A DNA stretch of 48,993 bases from Oscillospiraceae bacterium (GTDB lineage: Bacteria > Bacillota > Clostridia > Oscillospirales > Oscillospiraceae). The stretch spans positions 1-48,993 of the forward strand of contig SVLO01000014.1 in the NCBI GenBank assembly GCA_015067885.1, given 5' to 3'. Position numbers and translations under genes: made by a program. The notes under the pieces were generated by a model. That model ran no database searches. It was not told the DNA's origin and saw only the letters and a list, made by a program, of their open reading frames with translations. Shown piece after piece: positions 23,842-32,822 of this stretch (the stretch's first letter is position 1; every line of letters starts with the position of its first letter).

Positions 23842-25721
23842 TGAAGACTTTCGCTGAATTGGACGCTAAGATCTGTAGCTGCACCGACGCTCTGACCGCC
23901 AAGCTGGACGGCTCCAACGGCAAGCGCGCCATCCTGCTGTGCGGCGGTACCGGCTGTATCTCCTCCAACTCCCTGGAGATCAAGGAGAAGTTCGAGAAGC
24001 TGGTCGCCGACAACAACATGGGCGACAAGGTCACCGTCAACGTGGTTGGTTGCTTCGGCTTCTGCTCCCAGGGTCCCTTCGTCAAGATCTTCCCCGAGGA
24101 CACTCTGTACCGCCTGGTCACCCTGGACGACGTGGACGAGATCTTCGAGAAGGACATCAAGGGCGGCGAGATCATCGAGCGCCTGCTGTATGTCGAGCCC
24201 AACACCGGCGAGAAGGTCGCCAAGCAGGAGGACATCACCTTCTATAAGAAGCAAAAGCGTGTCGCTCTGCACGGCGGCGGCGTCATCAACCCCGAGGACA
24301 TCGAGGAAGCCATGGGCTACGGTGCCTTCCAGGGCATCAAGCGCGCCCTGACCATGACCCCTCAGGAGGTCATTGACGAGGTCCTGGCCGCCGGTCTGCG
24401 CGGCCGCGGCGGCGCCGGCTTCCCCACCGGCCGTAAGTGGTCCTTCGCTTACGCCAACCAGGCCGATCAGAAGTACGTCGTCTGTAACGGTGACGAGGGT
24501 GACCCCGGCGCCTTTATGGACCGCTCCATTTTGGAGGGCAACCCCTACGCCGTCATCGAGGGTATGATGATCGCCGGTTACGCCATCGGCGCTACCGAGG
24601 GTTACTTCTACGTGCGTGCCGAGTATCCCATCGCCGTTAACCGTCTGCGCAATGCTATCAAGCAGATGAATGAAATCGGTATTTTGGGTGAGAATATCAT
24701 GGGTTCCGGTTTCAGCTTCCAGGCTCACATCCGTCTGGGCGCCGGCGCTTTCGTCTGTGGTGAGGAGACCGCTCTGCTCAACTCCATCGAGGGTCAGCGC
24801 GGTATGCCTCGTCCCCGTCCTCCCTTCCCCGCTGTGAAGGGTCTGTGGGGCAAGCCCACCGTCGTGAACAACGTGGAGACTTTGGCCTGCGTGCCCTACA
24901 TCCTGCGTGAGGGCGCTGCCGAGTTCGCTTCCTGCGGTACCGAGAAGTCCAAGGGCACCAAGGTGTTCGCTCTGGGCGGCAAGGTCAACAACGTCGGCCT
25001 GGTGGAGATCCCCATGGGTACCACCCTGCGCGAGCTGATTTACGACATCGGCGGCGGCATTCCCGACGGCAAGGCCTTCAAGGCCATTCAGACCGGCGGT
25101 CCTTCCGGCGGCTGCCTGACCGCTGCCAACCTGGACGAGCCCATCGACTTTGACAACCTGGTTGCCAAGGGCTCCATGATGGGTTCCGGCGGCGCCATCG
25201 TCATGGACGAGGACAACTGCATGGTCGACGTGGCTAAGTTCTACATGGAGTTTATCTGCGACGAGTCCTGCGGTAAGTGCTCTCCCTGCCGTGTGGGTAC
25301 CAAGCGTATGCTGGAGATTCTGACCCGCATCACCGAGGGCAACGGCACCATGCAGGATCTGGAGGAGCTGGAGGAGCTGGGTAACACCGTTAAGGCCAAC
25401 TCCCTGTGCGCTCTGGGTCAGACTGCTGCCAACCCCATCATCTCCACTCTGACTCACTTCCGTGACGAGTATCTGGCTCACATCCAGGATAAGCAGTGCC
25501 CTGCCAAGGTTTGCAAGAACCTGATGCAGTACACCATTATCCAGGACAAGTGCTTCGGTTGCGGCATGTGTACCAAGGCCTGCCCCGCCGATGCCATCTA
25601 CAAGACCGATTACACCGCTCCCGGCAAGAAGCTGCCTTCTTACCAGATCGATCCGGCCAAGTGCGTGAAGTGCGGCGCCTGTATCGCTACCTGTAAGTTC
25701 AAGGCTATCATCAAGGAGTAA
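23841..25721 (+). CDS. hydB: Electron-bifurcating hydrogenase beta subunit (NuoF-like, flavin)
   Basis: 626 aa. Domains in order: N-terminal [2Fe-2S] ferredoxin-like (CGGTGCISSNS, then CFGFCSQGP), the FMN/NADH-binding NuoF core (GLRGRGGAGFPTGRKW near residue 188, NGDEGDPGAF near residue 219), a [4Fe-4S] site ESCGKCSPCRVGT near residue 476, and a C-terminal 2[4Fe-4S] ferredoxin (CFGCGMCTKACP, CVKCGACIATCK). It binds NADH and ferredoxin and is the site of electron confurcation to H2. Third-position T-ending codons (CGT, GGT, GCT) are common, suggesting high expression. Confidence 0.95.
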   Translation: MKTFAELDAKICSCTDALTAKLDGSNGKRAILLCGGTGCISSNSLEIKEKFEKLVADNNMGDKVTVNVVGCFGFCSQGPFVKIFPEDTLYRLVTLDDVDEIFEKDIKGGEIIERLLYVEPNTGEKVAKQEDITFYKKQKRVALHGGGVINPEDIEEAMGYGAFQGIKRALTMTPQEVIDEVLAAGLRGRGGAGFPTGRKWSFAYANQADQKYVVCNGDEGDPGAFMDRSILEGNPYAVIEGMMIAGYAIGATEGYFYVRAEYPIAVNRLRNAIKQMNEIGILGENIMGSGFSFQAHIRLGAGAFVCGEETALLNSIEGQRGMPRPRPPFPAVKGLWGKPTVVNNVETLACVPYILREGAAEFASCGTEKSKGTKVFALGGKVNNVGLVEIPMGTTLRELIYDIGGGIPDGKAFKAIQTGGPSGGCLTAANLDEPIDFDNLVAKGSMMGSGGAIVMDEDNCMVDVAKFYMEFICDESCGKCSPCRVGTKRMLEILTRITEGNGTMQDLEELEELGNTVKANSLCALGQTAANPIISTLTHFRDEYLAHIQDKQCPAKVCKNLMQYTIIQDKCFGCGMCTKACPADAIYKTDYTAPGKKLPSYQIDPAKCVKCGACIATCKFKAIIKE

Positions 25722-25736
25722 TAGGAGGACGATCAA

Positions 25737-27509
25737 ATGGCTAAAGTTAACATTAAGATTGAGGGCGTCTCCTATCAGGTCGAGGAAGGCTTGACCATTC
25801 TGGAAGCCGCCAAGCAGTGCGGCTACGAGATTCCCTCCCTGTGTGCATTCAACCACGGCGAGTGCTCCAACGGCTCCTGCCGTGTGTGCCTGGTTGAGGT
25901 TGTTGGCGCTCGTGGCCTGGTTGCCTCCTGCGTCTACCCCGTCAACGAGGGCATGGAGATCATCATCTCCTCCCCCAAGGCCACCGAGGCCCGCCGCGCT
26001 TCTGTTGAGCTGCTGCTGTCCAACCACAGCCAGCACTGCCAGCAGTGCGACAAGAACGGCAAGTGCGAGCTGCTGTACGTGGCTTCCGCTACCGGAGCCC
26101 GCGAGGGCCGCTTCGCCGGTTCCAAGACCCCCACTACCTATGACGAGCTGACCCCCACCATCGTGCGCGATACCTCCAAGTGTATCCTGTGCGGCCGCTG
26201 CGTGGCCCGCTGCAAGAACGCTCACGGTAAGGACATGGGCATCCTCGGTTTCGAGAACCGTGGTTTCAACACCATCGTGGCTCCCGCCGAGAACCGTTCC
26301 TTCATCAACTCCCCCTGTATCATGTGCGGCCAGTGTATCAACGTCTGCCCCACCGGCGCTCTGATGGAGAAGTCCGAGATCGCCAAGGTCGACGCCGCCA
26401 TGAAAGCCGGCAAGTACGTCATCGTGCAGACCGCTCCTGCCGTCCGCGCCGCTCTGGGCGAGGAGTTCGGCATGAAGATCGGCACTCCCGTTACCGGTAA
26501 GATGGTCGCCGCTCTGCGCCGTCTGGGCTTCAAGAAGGTGTTTGACACCAACTTCGCCGCCGACCTGACCATCATGGAGGAGGGCACCGAGCTTCTCAGC
26601 CGTTTGACCAACGGCGGCGTGCTGCCCATGATTACCTCCTGCTCCCCCGGTTGGGTCAACTACGCTGAGTACAACTTCGGCGATCTGCTGCCCCACCTGT
26701 CCTCCTGCAAGTCTCCCCACGAGATGTTCGGCGCCATCCTGAAGACCTACTATGCCGAGAAGATTGGCGTCAAGCCCGAGGATATGTACGTTGTGTCCAT
26801 CATGCCCTGCTCCTGCAAGAAGTTCGAGAAGGAGCGCGATCAGCTGAAGACCAACGGTCTGCCCGACGTGGACGCCGTTCTGACCACCCGCGAGCTGGGT
26901 CGTTTGATTCGCCGCGCCGGTATCAACTTCCCCAAGCTGCCTGACGAGGACTTCGACACCGATATCGTCCACGATTACAGCGGTGCCGGCGTTATCTTCG
27001 GCGTGACCGGCGGCGTTATGGAGGCTGCTCTGCGTACCGTCTACTTCAAGCTGACCGGCAAGGAGTATGAGAAGATCAACTTCACCGAGGTCCGCGGTCT
27101 GGAGGGCGTGCGTGAGGCCACCATCGACATCAACGGCACCGCCGTCAATGTCGCTGTCGCCAACGGCATGAAGGGTGCCAAGGTCCTGCTGGACGACATC
27201 CGCGCCGGCAAGAGCAAGTATCACTTCATCGAGATCATGGGTTGCCCCGGCGGTTGTATCAACGGCGGCGGCCAGCCCTACGTCCGTGACGTGTTCCTGC
27301 CCAACGAGGATGACGATATCATGGATACCTATATCCAGAAGCGTGCCAACGCTCTGTACAGCGAGGACGAGCGTCAGGTTATCCGTCAGTCCCACAACAA
27401 TCCCCAGATCAAGGCCCTGTATGACGAGTTCCTGGGCGAGCCCAACTCTCACAAGGCCCACGAGCTGCTGCATACCACCTATGCCGCTCGTGTGGGTTTC
27501 AACGACTGA
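25737..27509 (+). CDS. hydA: [FeFe] hydrogenase catalytic subunit
   Basis: 590 aa. An N-terminal [2Fe-2S] domain (CAFNHGECSNGSCRVC), a His-ligated cluster (HSQHCQQCDKNGKC) and two [4Fe-4S] motifs (CILCGRCVARC, CIMCGQCINVCP) lead to the H-cluster domain. Its signatures are L1 TSCSPGW near residue 301, L2 MPCSCKKFEKE near residue 358 and L3 MGCPGGCINGGGQP near residue 501. L1 has Ser where TSCCPxW enzymes have the proton-relaying second Cys. It makes or oxidises H2 with HydB and HydC. AGGAGG lies 7-12 nt upstream. No C-terminal extra [2Fe-2S] domain is present. Confidence 0.95.
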   Translation: MAKVNIKIEGVSYQVEEGLTILEAAKQCGYEIPSLCAFNHGECSNGSCRVCLVEVVGARGLVASCVYPVNEGMEIIISSPKATEARRASVELLLSNHSQHCQQCDKNGKCELLYVASATGAREGRFAGSKTPTTYDELTPTIVRDTSKCILCGRCVARCKNAHGKDMGILGFENRGFNTIVAPAENRSFINSPCIMCGQCINVCPTGALMEKSEIAKVDAAMKAGKYVIVQTAPAVRAALGEEFGMKIGTPVTGKMVAALRRLGFKKVFDTNFAADLTIMEEGTELLSRLTNGGVLPMITSCSPGWVNYAEYNFGDLLPHLSSCKSPHEMFGAILKTYYAEKIGVKPEDMYVVSIMPCSCKKFEKERDQLKTNGLPDVDAVLTTRELGRLIRRAGINFPKLPDEDFDTDIVHDYSGAGVIFGVTGGVMEAALRTVYFKLTGKEYEKINFTEVRGLEGVREATIDINGTAVNVAVANGMKGAKVLLDDIRAGKSKYHFIEIMGCPGGCINGGGQPYVRDVFLPNEDDDIMDTYIQKRANALYSEDERQVIRQSHNNPQIKALYDEFLGEPNSHKAHELLHTTYAARVGFND

Positions 27510-27529
27510 TCCATTCTTTGGTATAAGTA

Positions 27530-27568
27530 AAAGGGTGGCGTACCGATTGGTACGCCACCCTTTTTATT
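27530..27568. terminator. Terminator after hydCBA
   Basis: 15-bp perfect stem (27530-27544 with 27549-27563), GATT loop, T-run on plus strand and T4 on minus, so it may also serve the converging fumC. Confidence 0.9.
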
Positions 27569-27594
27569 GCTTGAAAACACTATTTGCAAAAAAC

Positions 27595-28971
27595 TCACAC
27601 CATCTGCTCGGGATGGAACACCGCGTCAAAGTCGTCAGCCGTCAAAAAACCCAGCTCCACACAGGCCTCTTTCAGGGAAATATTGTCCCGAAACGCCTTT
27701 TGAGCCGTCTTGGCCGCATTCTCATAGCCGATGTAGGGATTGAGCGCCGTCACCAACATCAAAGAATTGTGCAGGTTGTGGCGCATCTTTTCCCTGTTTG
27801 CCTTAATGCCCACGGCGCAATTCCTGTTAAAAGACGCAATGGCCTCGGCCAGCAGGCGGACTGACTGCAGGAAGTTGTAAATGCACACAGGCATAAATAC
27901 ATTCAGTTCAAAATTGCCCTGAGAGGCAGCCATACCAATGGCAACATCATTGCCCATAACCTGCACGGCCACCATGGTCACAGCCTCGCACTGGGTGGGA
28001 TTTACCTTACCGGGCATGATGGACGAGCCGGGTTCATTCTCCGGTATGATGATTTCACCCAGACCGTCCCGAGGCCCGGAGGCCAGCCAGCGCACGTCAT
28101 TGGCGATCTTCATCATATCGGCAGCCAGCGCCTTGACGGCACCGTGGGCAAATACCAGCTCATCCCTGGAGGTAAGCGCGTGGAATTTATTGGTTGCGGT
28201 GATAAAGGGCTTTCCGGTGATTTTGCTTACCTCTTCAGCCACAACCTCGCCAAAGGCGGCCGGGGCATTCAGGCCGGTACCCACTGCGGTACCGCCCAAC
28301 GCCAACTCGTACAGCGGCTCCACCGAGCGGCAAATCAGTTCCACGTCCTTCTCCAGACTGGAACGCCAACCGCTGATTTCCTGACTGAAGGTGATGGGGG
28401 TAGCGTCCTGCAGATGGGTCCGACCACTCTTGACCACGCCCTCGTTCTCTTTTTCCAAACGCCGGAAGGTATCCGCCAAGTCCCGAACGGCGGGAAGCAG
28501 CTTGTCCTCCAGCGCCAGGACCGCGGCAATGTGCATGGCAGTGGGGAAGGTATCGTTGGAGGACTGGCTCATATTCGCATCGTCATTGGGGTGCAGCAGC
28601 TTCTTACCCAAAAGCTGATTGCCGCGGTTGGCGATCACCTCGTTGGTGTTCATGTTGGACTGTGTCCCGGAGCCGGTCTGCCATACCACCAAAGGAAAGT
28701 GGTCATTCAGCTCACCCGCCATGATCTCATCGCAGACTCTGCCAATGGTTTCCATCTTCTCACGCGTCATCTTCTCCGGGCGCAGCCCATGGTTGGCGAT
28801 GGCCGCGGCCTTTTTCAAAACGCCAAAAGCATGGACGATTTCAACCGGCATGGTTTCGATCCCCACACCAATTTCAAAATTCTCCCGGCTGCGCTGAGTC
28901 TGAGCGCCCCACAGGCGATCTGCAGGGACCTTCACTTCACCCATAGAGTCGTGTTCCACGCGGTATTTCAT
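27595..28971 (-). CDS. fumC: Fumarate hydratase class II
   Basis: 458 aa, normal FumC length. Interconverts fumarate and malate without an iron-sulfur cluster. Motifs: SSNDTFPTAMH near residue 139, GRTHLQDATP near residue 184 with the expected catalytic His and the family signature GSSIMPGKVNPTQCE near residue 316. ATG 28971 was chosen because the Met opens the conserved MKYRVEHDSMGEV start of the family and GGGAAG lies 4-9 nt upstream. It is a monocistronic gene near nfnAB. Oxygen-stable FumC in an anaerobe is not rare. Confidence 0.96.
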   Translation of the reverse strand: MKYRVEHDSMGEVKVPADRLWGAQTQRSRENFEIGVGIETMPVEIVHAFGVLKKAAAIANHGLRPEKMTREKMETIGRVCDEIMAGELNDHFPLVVWQTGSGTQSNMNTNEVIANRGNQLLGKKLLHPNDDANMSQSSNDTFPTAMHIAAVLALEDKLLPAVRDLADTFRRLEKENEGVVKSGRTHLQDATPITFSQEISGWRSSLEKDVELICRSVEPLYELALGGTAVGTGLNAPAAFGEVVAEEVSKITGKPFITATNKFHALTSRDELVFAHGAVKALAADMMKIANDVRWLASGPRDGLGEIIIPENEPGSSIMPGKVNPTQCEAVTMVAVQVMGNDVAIGMAASQGNFELNVFMPVCIYNFLQSVRLLAEAIASFNRNCAVGIKANREKMRHNLHNSLMLVTALNPYIGYENAAKTAQKAFRDNISLKEACVELGFLTADDFDAVFHPEQMV

Positions 28972-29024
28972 AGCTTCCCACTCCCTTTTCTTGTTCTCCT
29001 CTCGGTCACATCTTAACACTGTTG

Positions 29025-29052
29025 ATTATAACAGATTGCATAGTCAAATCAA
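29025..29052 (-). promoter_or_regulatory. Promoter of fumC with palindrome over the -10
   Basis: Minus strand TTGATT, 16-bp spacer, TATAAT. The -10 lies inside the inverted repeat CTGTT-N6-AACAG (29019-29034), which could be an operator. Confidence 0.65.
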
Positions 29053-29077
29053 CCGAAAATTCCAATTTTCACTTGCA

Positions 29078-29106
29078 AAGAAAAAGCAGAGGCGGCGCCT
29101 CTGCTC
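29078..29106 (-). terminator. Terminator of nfnAB
   Basis: 9-bp perfect stem (29085-29093 with 29097-29105) followed on the minus strand by TTTTTC and a T-rich stretch. Confidence 0.8.
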
Positions 29107-29120
29107 TTTCCGAATTCCAT

Positions 29121-30536
29121 TTACTTGCTCAGATACTCGTGAATTGCCCGTGCGGCAGTCTTACCCGCGCCCATGGCGGAAATAACAGTTGCCGCACCGG
29201 TCACCGCATCGCCGCCGGCGTACACGGCATTTTTGGTGGTCAGACCATCCTCGTTCACCACGATGCCACCCTTGCGGTTCACTTCAAGCCCCGCGGTGGT
29301 GGACTTGATCAGCGGATTGGGCGACGTACCGATCGACATGATCACCGTATCCACATCCAGGGTAAATTCGCTGCCGGGAATCTCCACAGGGCGTCTTCTG
29401 CCCCGCTCATCCGGTTCACCCAGTTCCATTCTGACACACTTCATGCCGGTCACGAAACCATTTTTGGGGTCCCGGGGATCCTCAGGATTATGATAGCCGG
29501 TAATCTCGGTGGGGTTGCACAGCAGCCTGAACTCGATTCCCTCTTCCTCGGCATGCTCCACCTCTTCCCGGCGGGCGGGCAGCTCCTCCATGGAACGGCG
29601 GTACACAATGTAAACCTTCTCGGCGCCCAGTCGCAGCGCGGTACGGGCAGCGTCCATGGCCACATTGCCGCCACCCACCACAGCCACCTTCCCCCCCTTC
29701 ATAATGGGGGTATCAGGGTTGTCCAAATAAGCCTTCATCAGGTTGCTGCGGGTCAGGAACTCGTTGGCGGAGTACACACCACTCAGCGCCTCGCCGGGGA
29801 TGCCCATAAAGTTGGGCAGGCCCGCGCCGGAACCGATAAACACCGCCTCATGCCCCATGTCAAACAACTCGTCAATGGTCAGGGTCTTGCCAATGACAAC
29901 ATTGGTTTCGATCGCAACACCCAGCTTGGTAAGGGTATCCACTTCCTTGGCCACAATAGCCTTGGGCAAGCGAAACTCGGGAATACCGTAGACCAGCACA
30001 CCGCCGGCGGTGTGCAGTGCCTCGTACACAGTGACCTCATAGCCCTTTTTGGCCAAATCACCGGCACAGGTCAGGCCGGAGGGACCGGAACCTACAACCG
30101 CCACCTTGTGTCCGTTACTTGCGGGACGAACAGGCTCCTGCGTACAGAAGGTGTTGTGCCAGTCGGCCACAAACCGCTCCAGGCGGCCAATGCCGACAGA
30201 CTCCCCCTTCACACCGCGGACGCACCTTGCCTCACACTGAGTCTCCTGAGGGCAGACACGACCGCAGACCGCGGGCAGCGAGGAGGACTTGCTGATGATC
30301 TGGTAGGCTCCCTCGAAATCGCCTTCTCTGATTTTTGCAATAAACTCGGGGATGTGTACCTTAACGGGGCAGCCATCCACACAAGGCATATTCTTGCAGT
30401 TCAGACAGCGCAACGCCTCGTCAACAGCGACTTCCTCGCTGTAGCCCAGGGCCACTTCATCAAAATTGCGCCCGCGGACCTTGGGGTCCTGAGTGGGCAT
30501 AACGTTGCGCTGGGGGGACATATTCGTTTTTGCCAT
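29121..30536 (-). CDS. nfnB: NADH-dependent ferredoxin:NADP+ oxidoreductase subunit B (GltA-like)
   Basis: 471 aa. N-terminal double [4Fe-4S] domain (CLNCKNMPCVDGCP near residue 44, CGRVCPQETQCEARC near residue 91), then an FAD-binding VVGSGPSGLTCAGDLAKKG near residue 147 and an NADPH-binding VVGGGNVAMDAARTA near residue 288. Alone it would be called a glutamate synthase small subunit. Directly behind an NfnA-type subunit, with no large GltB, NfnB is the better call. The pair transfers electrons between ferredoxin plus NADH and NADP+. Its ATG lies one base beyond the nfnA stop. Confidence 0.9.
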   Translation of the reverse strand: MAKTNMSPQRNVMPTQDPKVRGRNFDEVALGYSEEVAVDEALRCLNCKNMPCVDGCPVKVHIPEFIAKIREGDFEGAYQIISKSSSLPAVCGRVCPQETQCEARCVRGVKGESVGIGRLERFVADWHNTFCTQEPVRPASNGHKVAVVGSGPSGLTCAGDLAKKGYEVTVYEALHTAGGVLVYGIPEFRLPKAIVAKEVDTLTKLGVAIETNVVIGKTLTIDELFDMGHEAVFIGSGAGLPNFMGIPGEALSGVYSANEFLTRSNLMKAYLDNPDTPIMKGGKVAVVGGGNVAMDAARTALRLGAEKVYIVYRRSMEELPARREEVEHAEEEGIEFRLLCNPTEITGYHNPEDPRDPKNGFVTGMKCVRMELGEPDERGRRRPVEIPGSEFTLDVDTVIMSIGTSPNPLIKSTTAGLEVNRKGGIVVNEDGLTTKNAVYAGGDAVTGAATVISAMGAGKTAARAIHEYLSK

Positions 30537-30537
30537 T

Positions 30538-31395
30538 TCAGCGCACCTCTTTCTTAAACAGGTTACAGGTCTTCTCGTGGGCGTGCCGCTCAAAAGGCGC
30601 GTACATTCTGCCTCGGGACATAGCCTCGTCAAAATCGACCTCGTATCCATTGAAGTCGGGACCATCCACGCAGGCGAACTTGGTCACCTTCTCACCATTC
30701 ACATTCAGCGTCAGGCGGCAGCCGCCGCACATACCGGTACCATCGATCATTATGGGGTTCATAGACACCGTAACCGGGACGTTGAAGGGGCGAACCGCCT
30801 CCACAACAAACTTCATCATGATCAGCGGACCAATGGTAATGACCATGTCAAACTCCTCACCCGCTTCCAGCATCTGCTTCAGGGGCATGGTGACGTTACC
30901 CTTCTCGCCGTAGGAGCCGTCATCGCTCATGACCCGCAGCACGTCGGAGCAGGCCTTGAATTCATCCTCCAAAATAACCAGATCCTTATTGCGGAAACCA
31001 ATGATGCTTGTGACCTGGGCGCCCATTTCACGCAGCGCCTGAGCAATAGGCATGGCAATGGCGCAGCCAACACCGCCGCCCACAATACACACCTTCTTCA
31101 AGCCGTCCAAATGGGTGGCTGCACCCAGGGGGCCGACAAAGTCCTGCAGGCAGTCGCCCACCTGCTTGTGGGCCAGCTTCTCCGTAGTGGAGCCGACAAT
31201 CTGGAAGATGATCTTCACGGTGCCGGCCGCCCGATCCACACCCGCAATGGTAAGGGGAATACGCTCCCCCTGCTCATCAACACGCAGAATGATAAATTGA
31301 CCGGGCTTGGCCTTATTTGCAACAAGGGGCGCCTCCACTTGCAACTGAACCACTGTGGGGTTCAGAGCCTTCCTTTCAACAATTCTATACATCAT
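30538..31395 (-). CDS. nfnA: NADH-dependent ferredoxin:NADP+ oxidoreductase subunit A
   Basis: 285 aa. Ferredoxin-NADP reductase fold: FAD-binding beta barrel (PGQFIILRVDEQGERIPLTI near residue 33), NAD-binding GGGVGCAIAMPIAQ near residue 107 and a [2Fe-2S] site near the C-terminus (DGTGMCGGCR, then FACVDGP). The family also covers DHODH electron-transfer subunits, but the nfnB neighbour settles the call. The start at 31395 has GGAGG 8 nt upstream. The longer frame, rich in Cys codons, is promoter DNA. Confidence 0.91.
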   Translation of the reverse strand: MMYRIVERKALNPTVVQLQVEAPLVANKAKPGQFIILRVDEQGERIPLTIAGVDRAAGTVKIIFQIVGSTTEKLAHKQVGDCLQDFVGPLGAATHLDGLKKVCIVGGGVGCAIAMPIAQALREMGAQVTSIIGFRNKDLVILEDEFKACSDVLRVMSDDGSYGEKGNVTMPLKQMLEAGEEFDMVITIGPLIMMKFVVEAVRPFNVPVTVSMNPIMIDGTGMCGGCRLTLNVNGEKVTKFACVDGPDFNGYEVDFDEAMSRGRMYAPFERHAHEKTCNLFKKEVR

Positions 31396-31491
31396 ACAAT
31401 ATGCCTCCGGTTCGCAGTTCAGCAGGTGGATTTGCACGCTGCAAACGGTGCAGAAACAAATACACTTGCCTGATTTTATTCCAATGCGTAA

Positions 31492-31520
31492 TTTATAACA
31501 CTTTTCGCAAACAAAATCAA
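31492..31520 (-). promoter_or_regulatory. Promoter of nfnAB
   Basis: Minus strand TTGATT, 17-bp spacer, TATAAA, leaving a leader of about 90 nt. Two TTTGCAA copies, at 31534 and 31556 (22 bp apart), lie just upstream and might bind a regulator. Confidence 0.6.
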
Positions 31521-31590
31521 CCCGTTTTATCATTTTGCAAGGTAATTATCCTTTCTTTGCAATCCTGCCACGTACATTTGTCCTCATTGC

Positions 31591-31638
31591 ATACAAAAAC
31601 AGGCAGTATACGCTTCGGTACACTGCCTGTTTTTGTAT
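31591..31638 (-). terminator. Terminator of the spoIIA operon
   Basis: 17-bp perfect stem (31591-31607 with 31622-31638), 14-nt loop, beginning 6 nt after the sigF stop. It ends in GTTTTTGTAT on the minus strand. Confidence 0.85.
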
Positions 31639-31643
31639 CTAGA

Positions 31644-32360
31644 TCACGTTGTATCCATAAGCTCCCGCAGGTGCGCCACCGCTCTGCGTTCCAGCCGGGA
31701 GACCTGCACCTGGGAAACCCCGATCACTCGGGCCACATTACTTTGGGTCATGCCCCTGTAGTATCGCAGCAGGAGGACCTTGCGCTCTTGCTGGGGCAAC
31801 TGCTCCATGGCCCGATTCAGCGCCATGCGCTCCACAAGCTTTTCCTCCATGCCGCTGTCCCCCAGCAAACTCTCCAGGGTCAGCCCTTCCCCCGTTTCCA
31901 TCTGCAGGGAGGCCACCGGCTCCATGGCCGTTTCCGCCGCCGCGATTTCCTCTGGTTCCAGACCCGTTTGTACCGCAAGCTCCGACACCGTCGGTTCCCG
32001 GCCAAGCTGACCCTGCAGCTTGCCCCGCGCGGCACGGATGGTCATGGCACGCTCCTTCAGACCGCGGCTGACCTTGATCGTACCGTCGTCCCGCAGAAAT
32101 CGCCGGATCTCTCCCGCAATTTTTGGTACGGCATAGGTTGAAAACTGGGTCCCAAAGGCCACGTCGTAACCGCGGACCGCCTTGACAAATCCAAGACACG
32201 CCAGTTGATACAGATCGTCCGGTTCCACACCCCTACCATAGTAGCGACGCACGATGGACCAAAGCAGCCCCGCGTTCTCCTGCAGCACCTGTTCACAGGC
32301 CCGGTTGTCCCCCTCCTTGGCCGCCTGCAGCAGTTCCGGAGTGGAGGTCGTGCCGCTCAT
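31644..32360 (-). CDS. sigF: RNA polymerase sporulation sigma factor SigF
   Basis: 238 aa. Region 2 includes DDLYQLACLGFVKAVRGYD (residues 48-66) and FSTYAVPKIAGEIRRFLRDD, and the region 4 HTH is TQSNVARVIGVSQVQVSRLE near residue 205. It drives the first forespore-specific transcription and is held inactive by SpoIIAB. The ATG at 32360 overlaps the spoIIAB stop by 4 nt (ATGA). Upstream in-frame sequence is antisense-like and lies within spoIIAB. Confidence 0.96.
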   Translation of the reverse strand: MSGTTSTPELLQAAKEGDNRACEQVLQENAGLLWSIVRRYYGRGVEPDDLYQLACLGFVKAVRGYDVAFGTQFSTYAVPKIAGEIRRFLRDDGTIKVSRGLKERAMTIRAARGKLQGQLGREPTVSELAVQTGLEPEEIAAAETAMEPVASLQMETGEGLTLESLLGDSGMEEKLVERMALNRAMEQLPQQERKVLLLRYYRGMTQSNVARVIGVSQVQVSRLERRAVAHLRELMDTT

Positions 32361-32803
32361 CTGCCCCCTGCCCGGCGGCAGATGCGTTTTTTCATGGTCA
32401 CCGTCGTACCCTTTCCCGGCGCAGACCGGACCCGCAGATGGTCCATAAAGCTCTCCATAATGGTAAAGCCCATGCCCGCCCGCTCCTCGCCGCCGGTGCT
32501 GAACATGGGTTCCCGTGCCTGCTCCACATCGGCAATGCCCACGCCCCAATCACGGACCACCATCTCCAAAATGTTGTCCTCGTACAATCGCAGCTTCATG
32601 GACACCTTACCGAGGGTGTCCGGGTAGGCGTGGACGATGGCGTTGGTCACTGCCTCACTGACGGCGGTTTTGATGTCGTTCACCTCATCCAGCGTTGGGT
32701 CCAACTGGGCGGCAAAACACGCCGCCACGGTACGGGCAAACCCCTCATTTGCCGAGCGGCTGGGAAACTCCACCCGCACCTGATTGCTTGCTTTCGCGCG
32801 CAT
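32357..32803 (-). CDS. spoIIAB: Anti-sigma F factor and kinase SpoIIAB
   Basis: 148 aa GHKL kinase. N-box EAVTNAIVHAY (residues 50-60), the G1 box DWGVGIAD near residue 85 and the G2 box ERAGMGFTIME near residue 107. It binds SigF and phosphorylates SpoIIAA. It lies between spoIIAA and sigF, the invariant order of this operon. Confidence 0.95.
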   Translation of the reverse strand: MRAKASNQVRVEFPSRSANEGFARTVAACFAAQLDPTLDEVNDIKTAVSEAVTNAIVHAYPDTLGKVSMKLRLYEDNILEMVVRDWGVGIADVEQAREPMFSTGGEERAGMGFTIMESFMDHLRVRSAPGKGTTVTMKKRICRRAGGR

Positions 32804-32822
32804 TATGTAGTAACCTCCTCTC

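Noticed and set aside
23838-27473. 1211-codon open frame on the minus strand
   Set aside because: It is wholly antisense to hydB and hydA, has Gly/Leu/Val/His-rich low-complexity translation and no family motif. High-GC codon bias in the real genes removes stops from this frame.
29121-30536. Glutamate synthase small subunit
   Set aside because: The adjacent flavin/[2Fe-2S] subunit and lack of a large GltB subunit favour NfnB.
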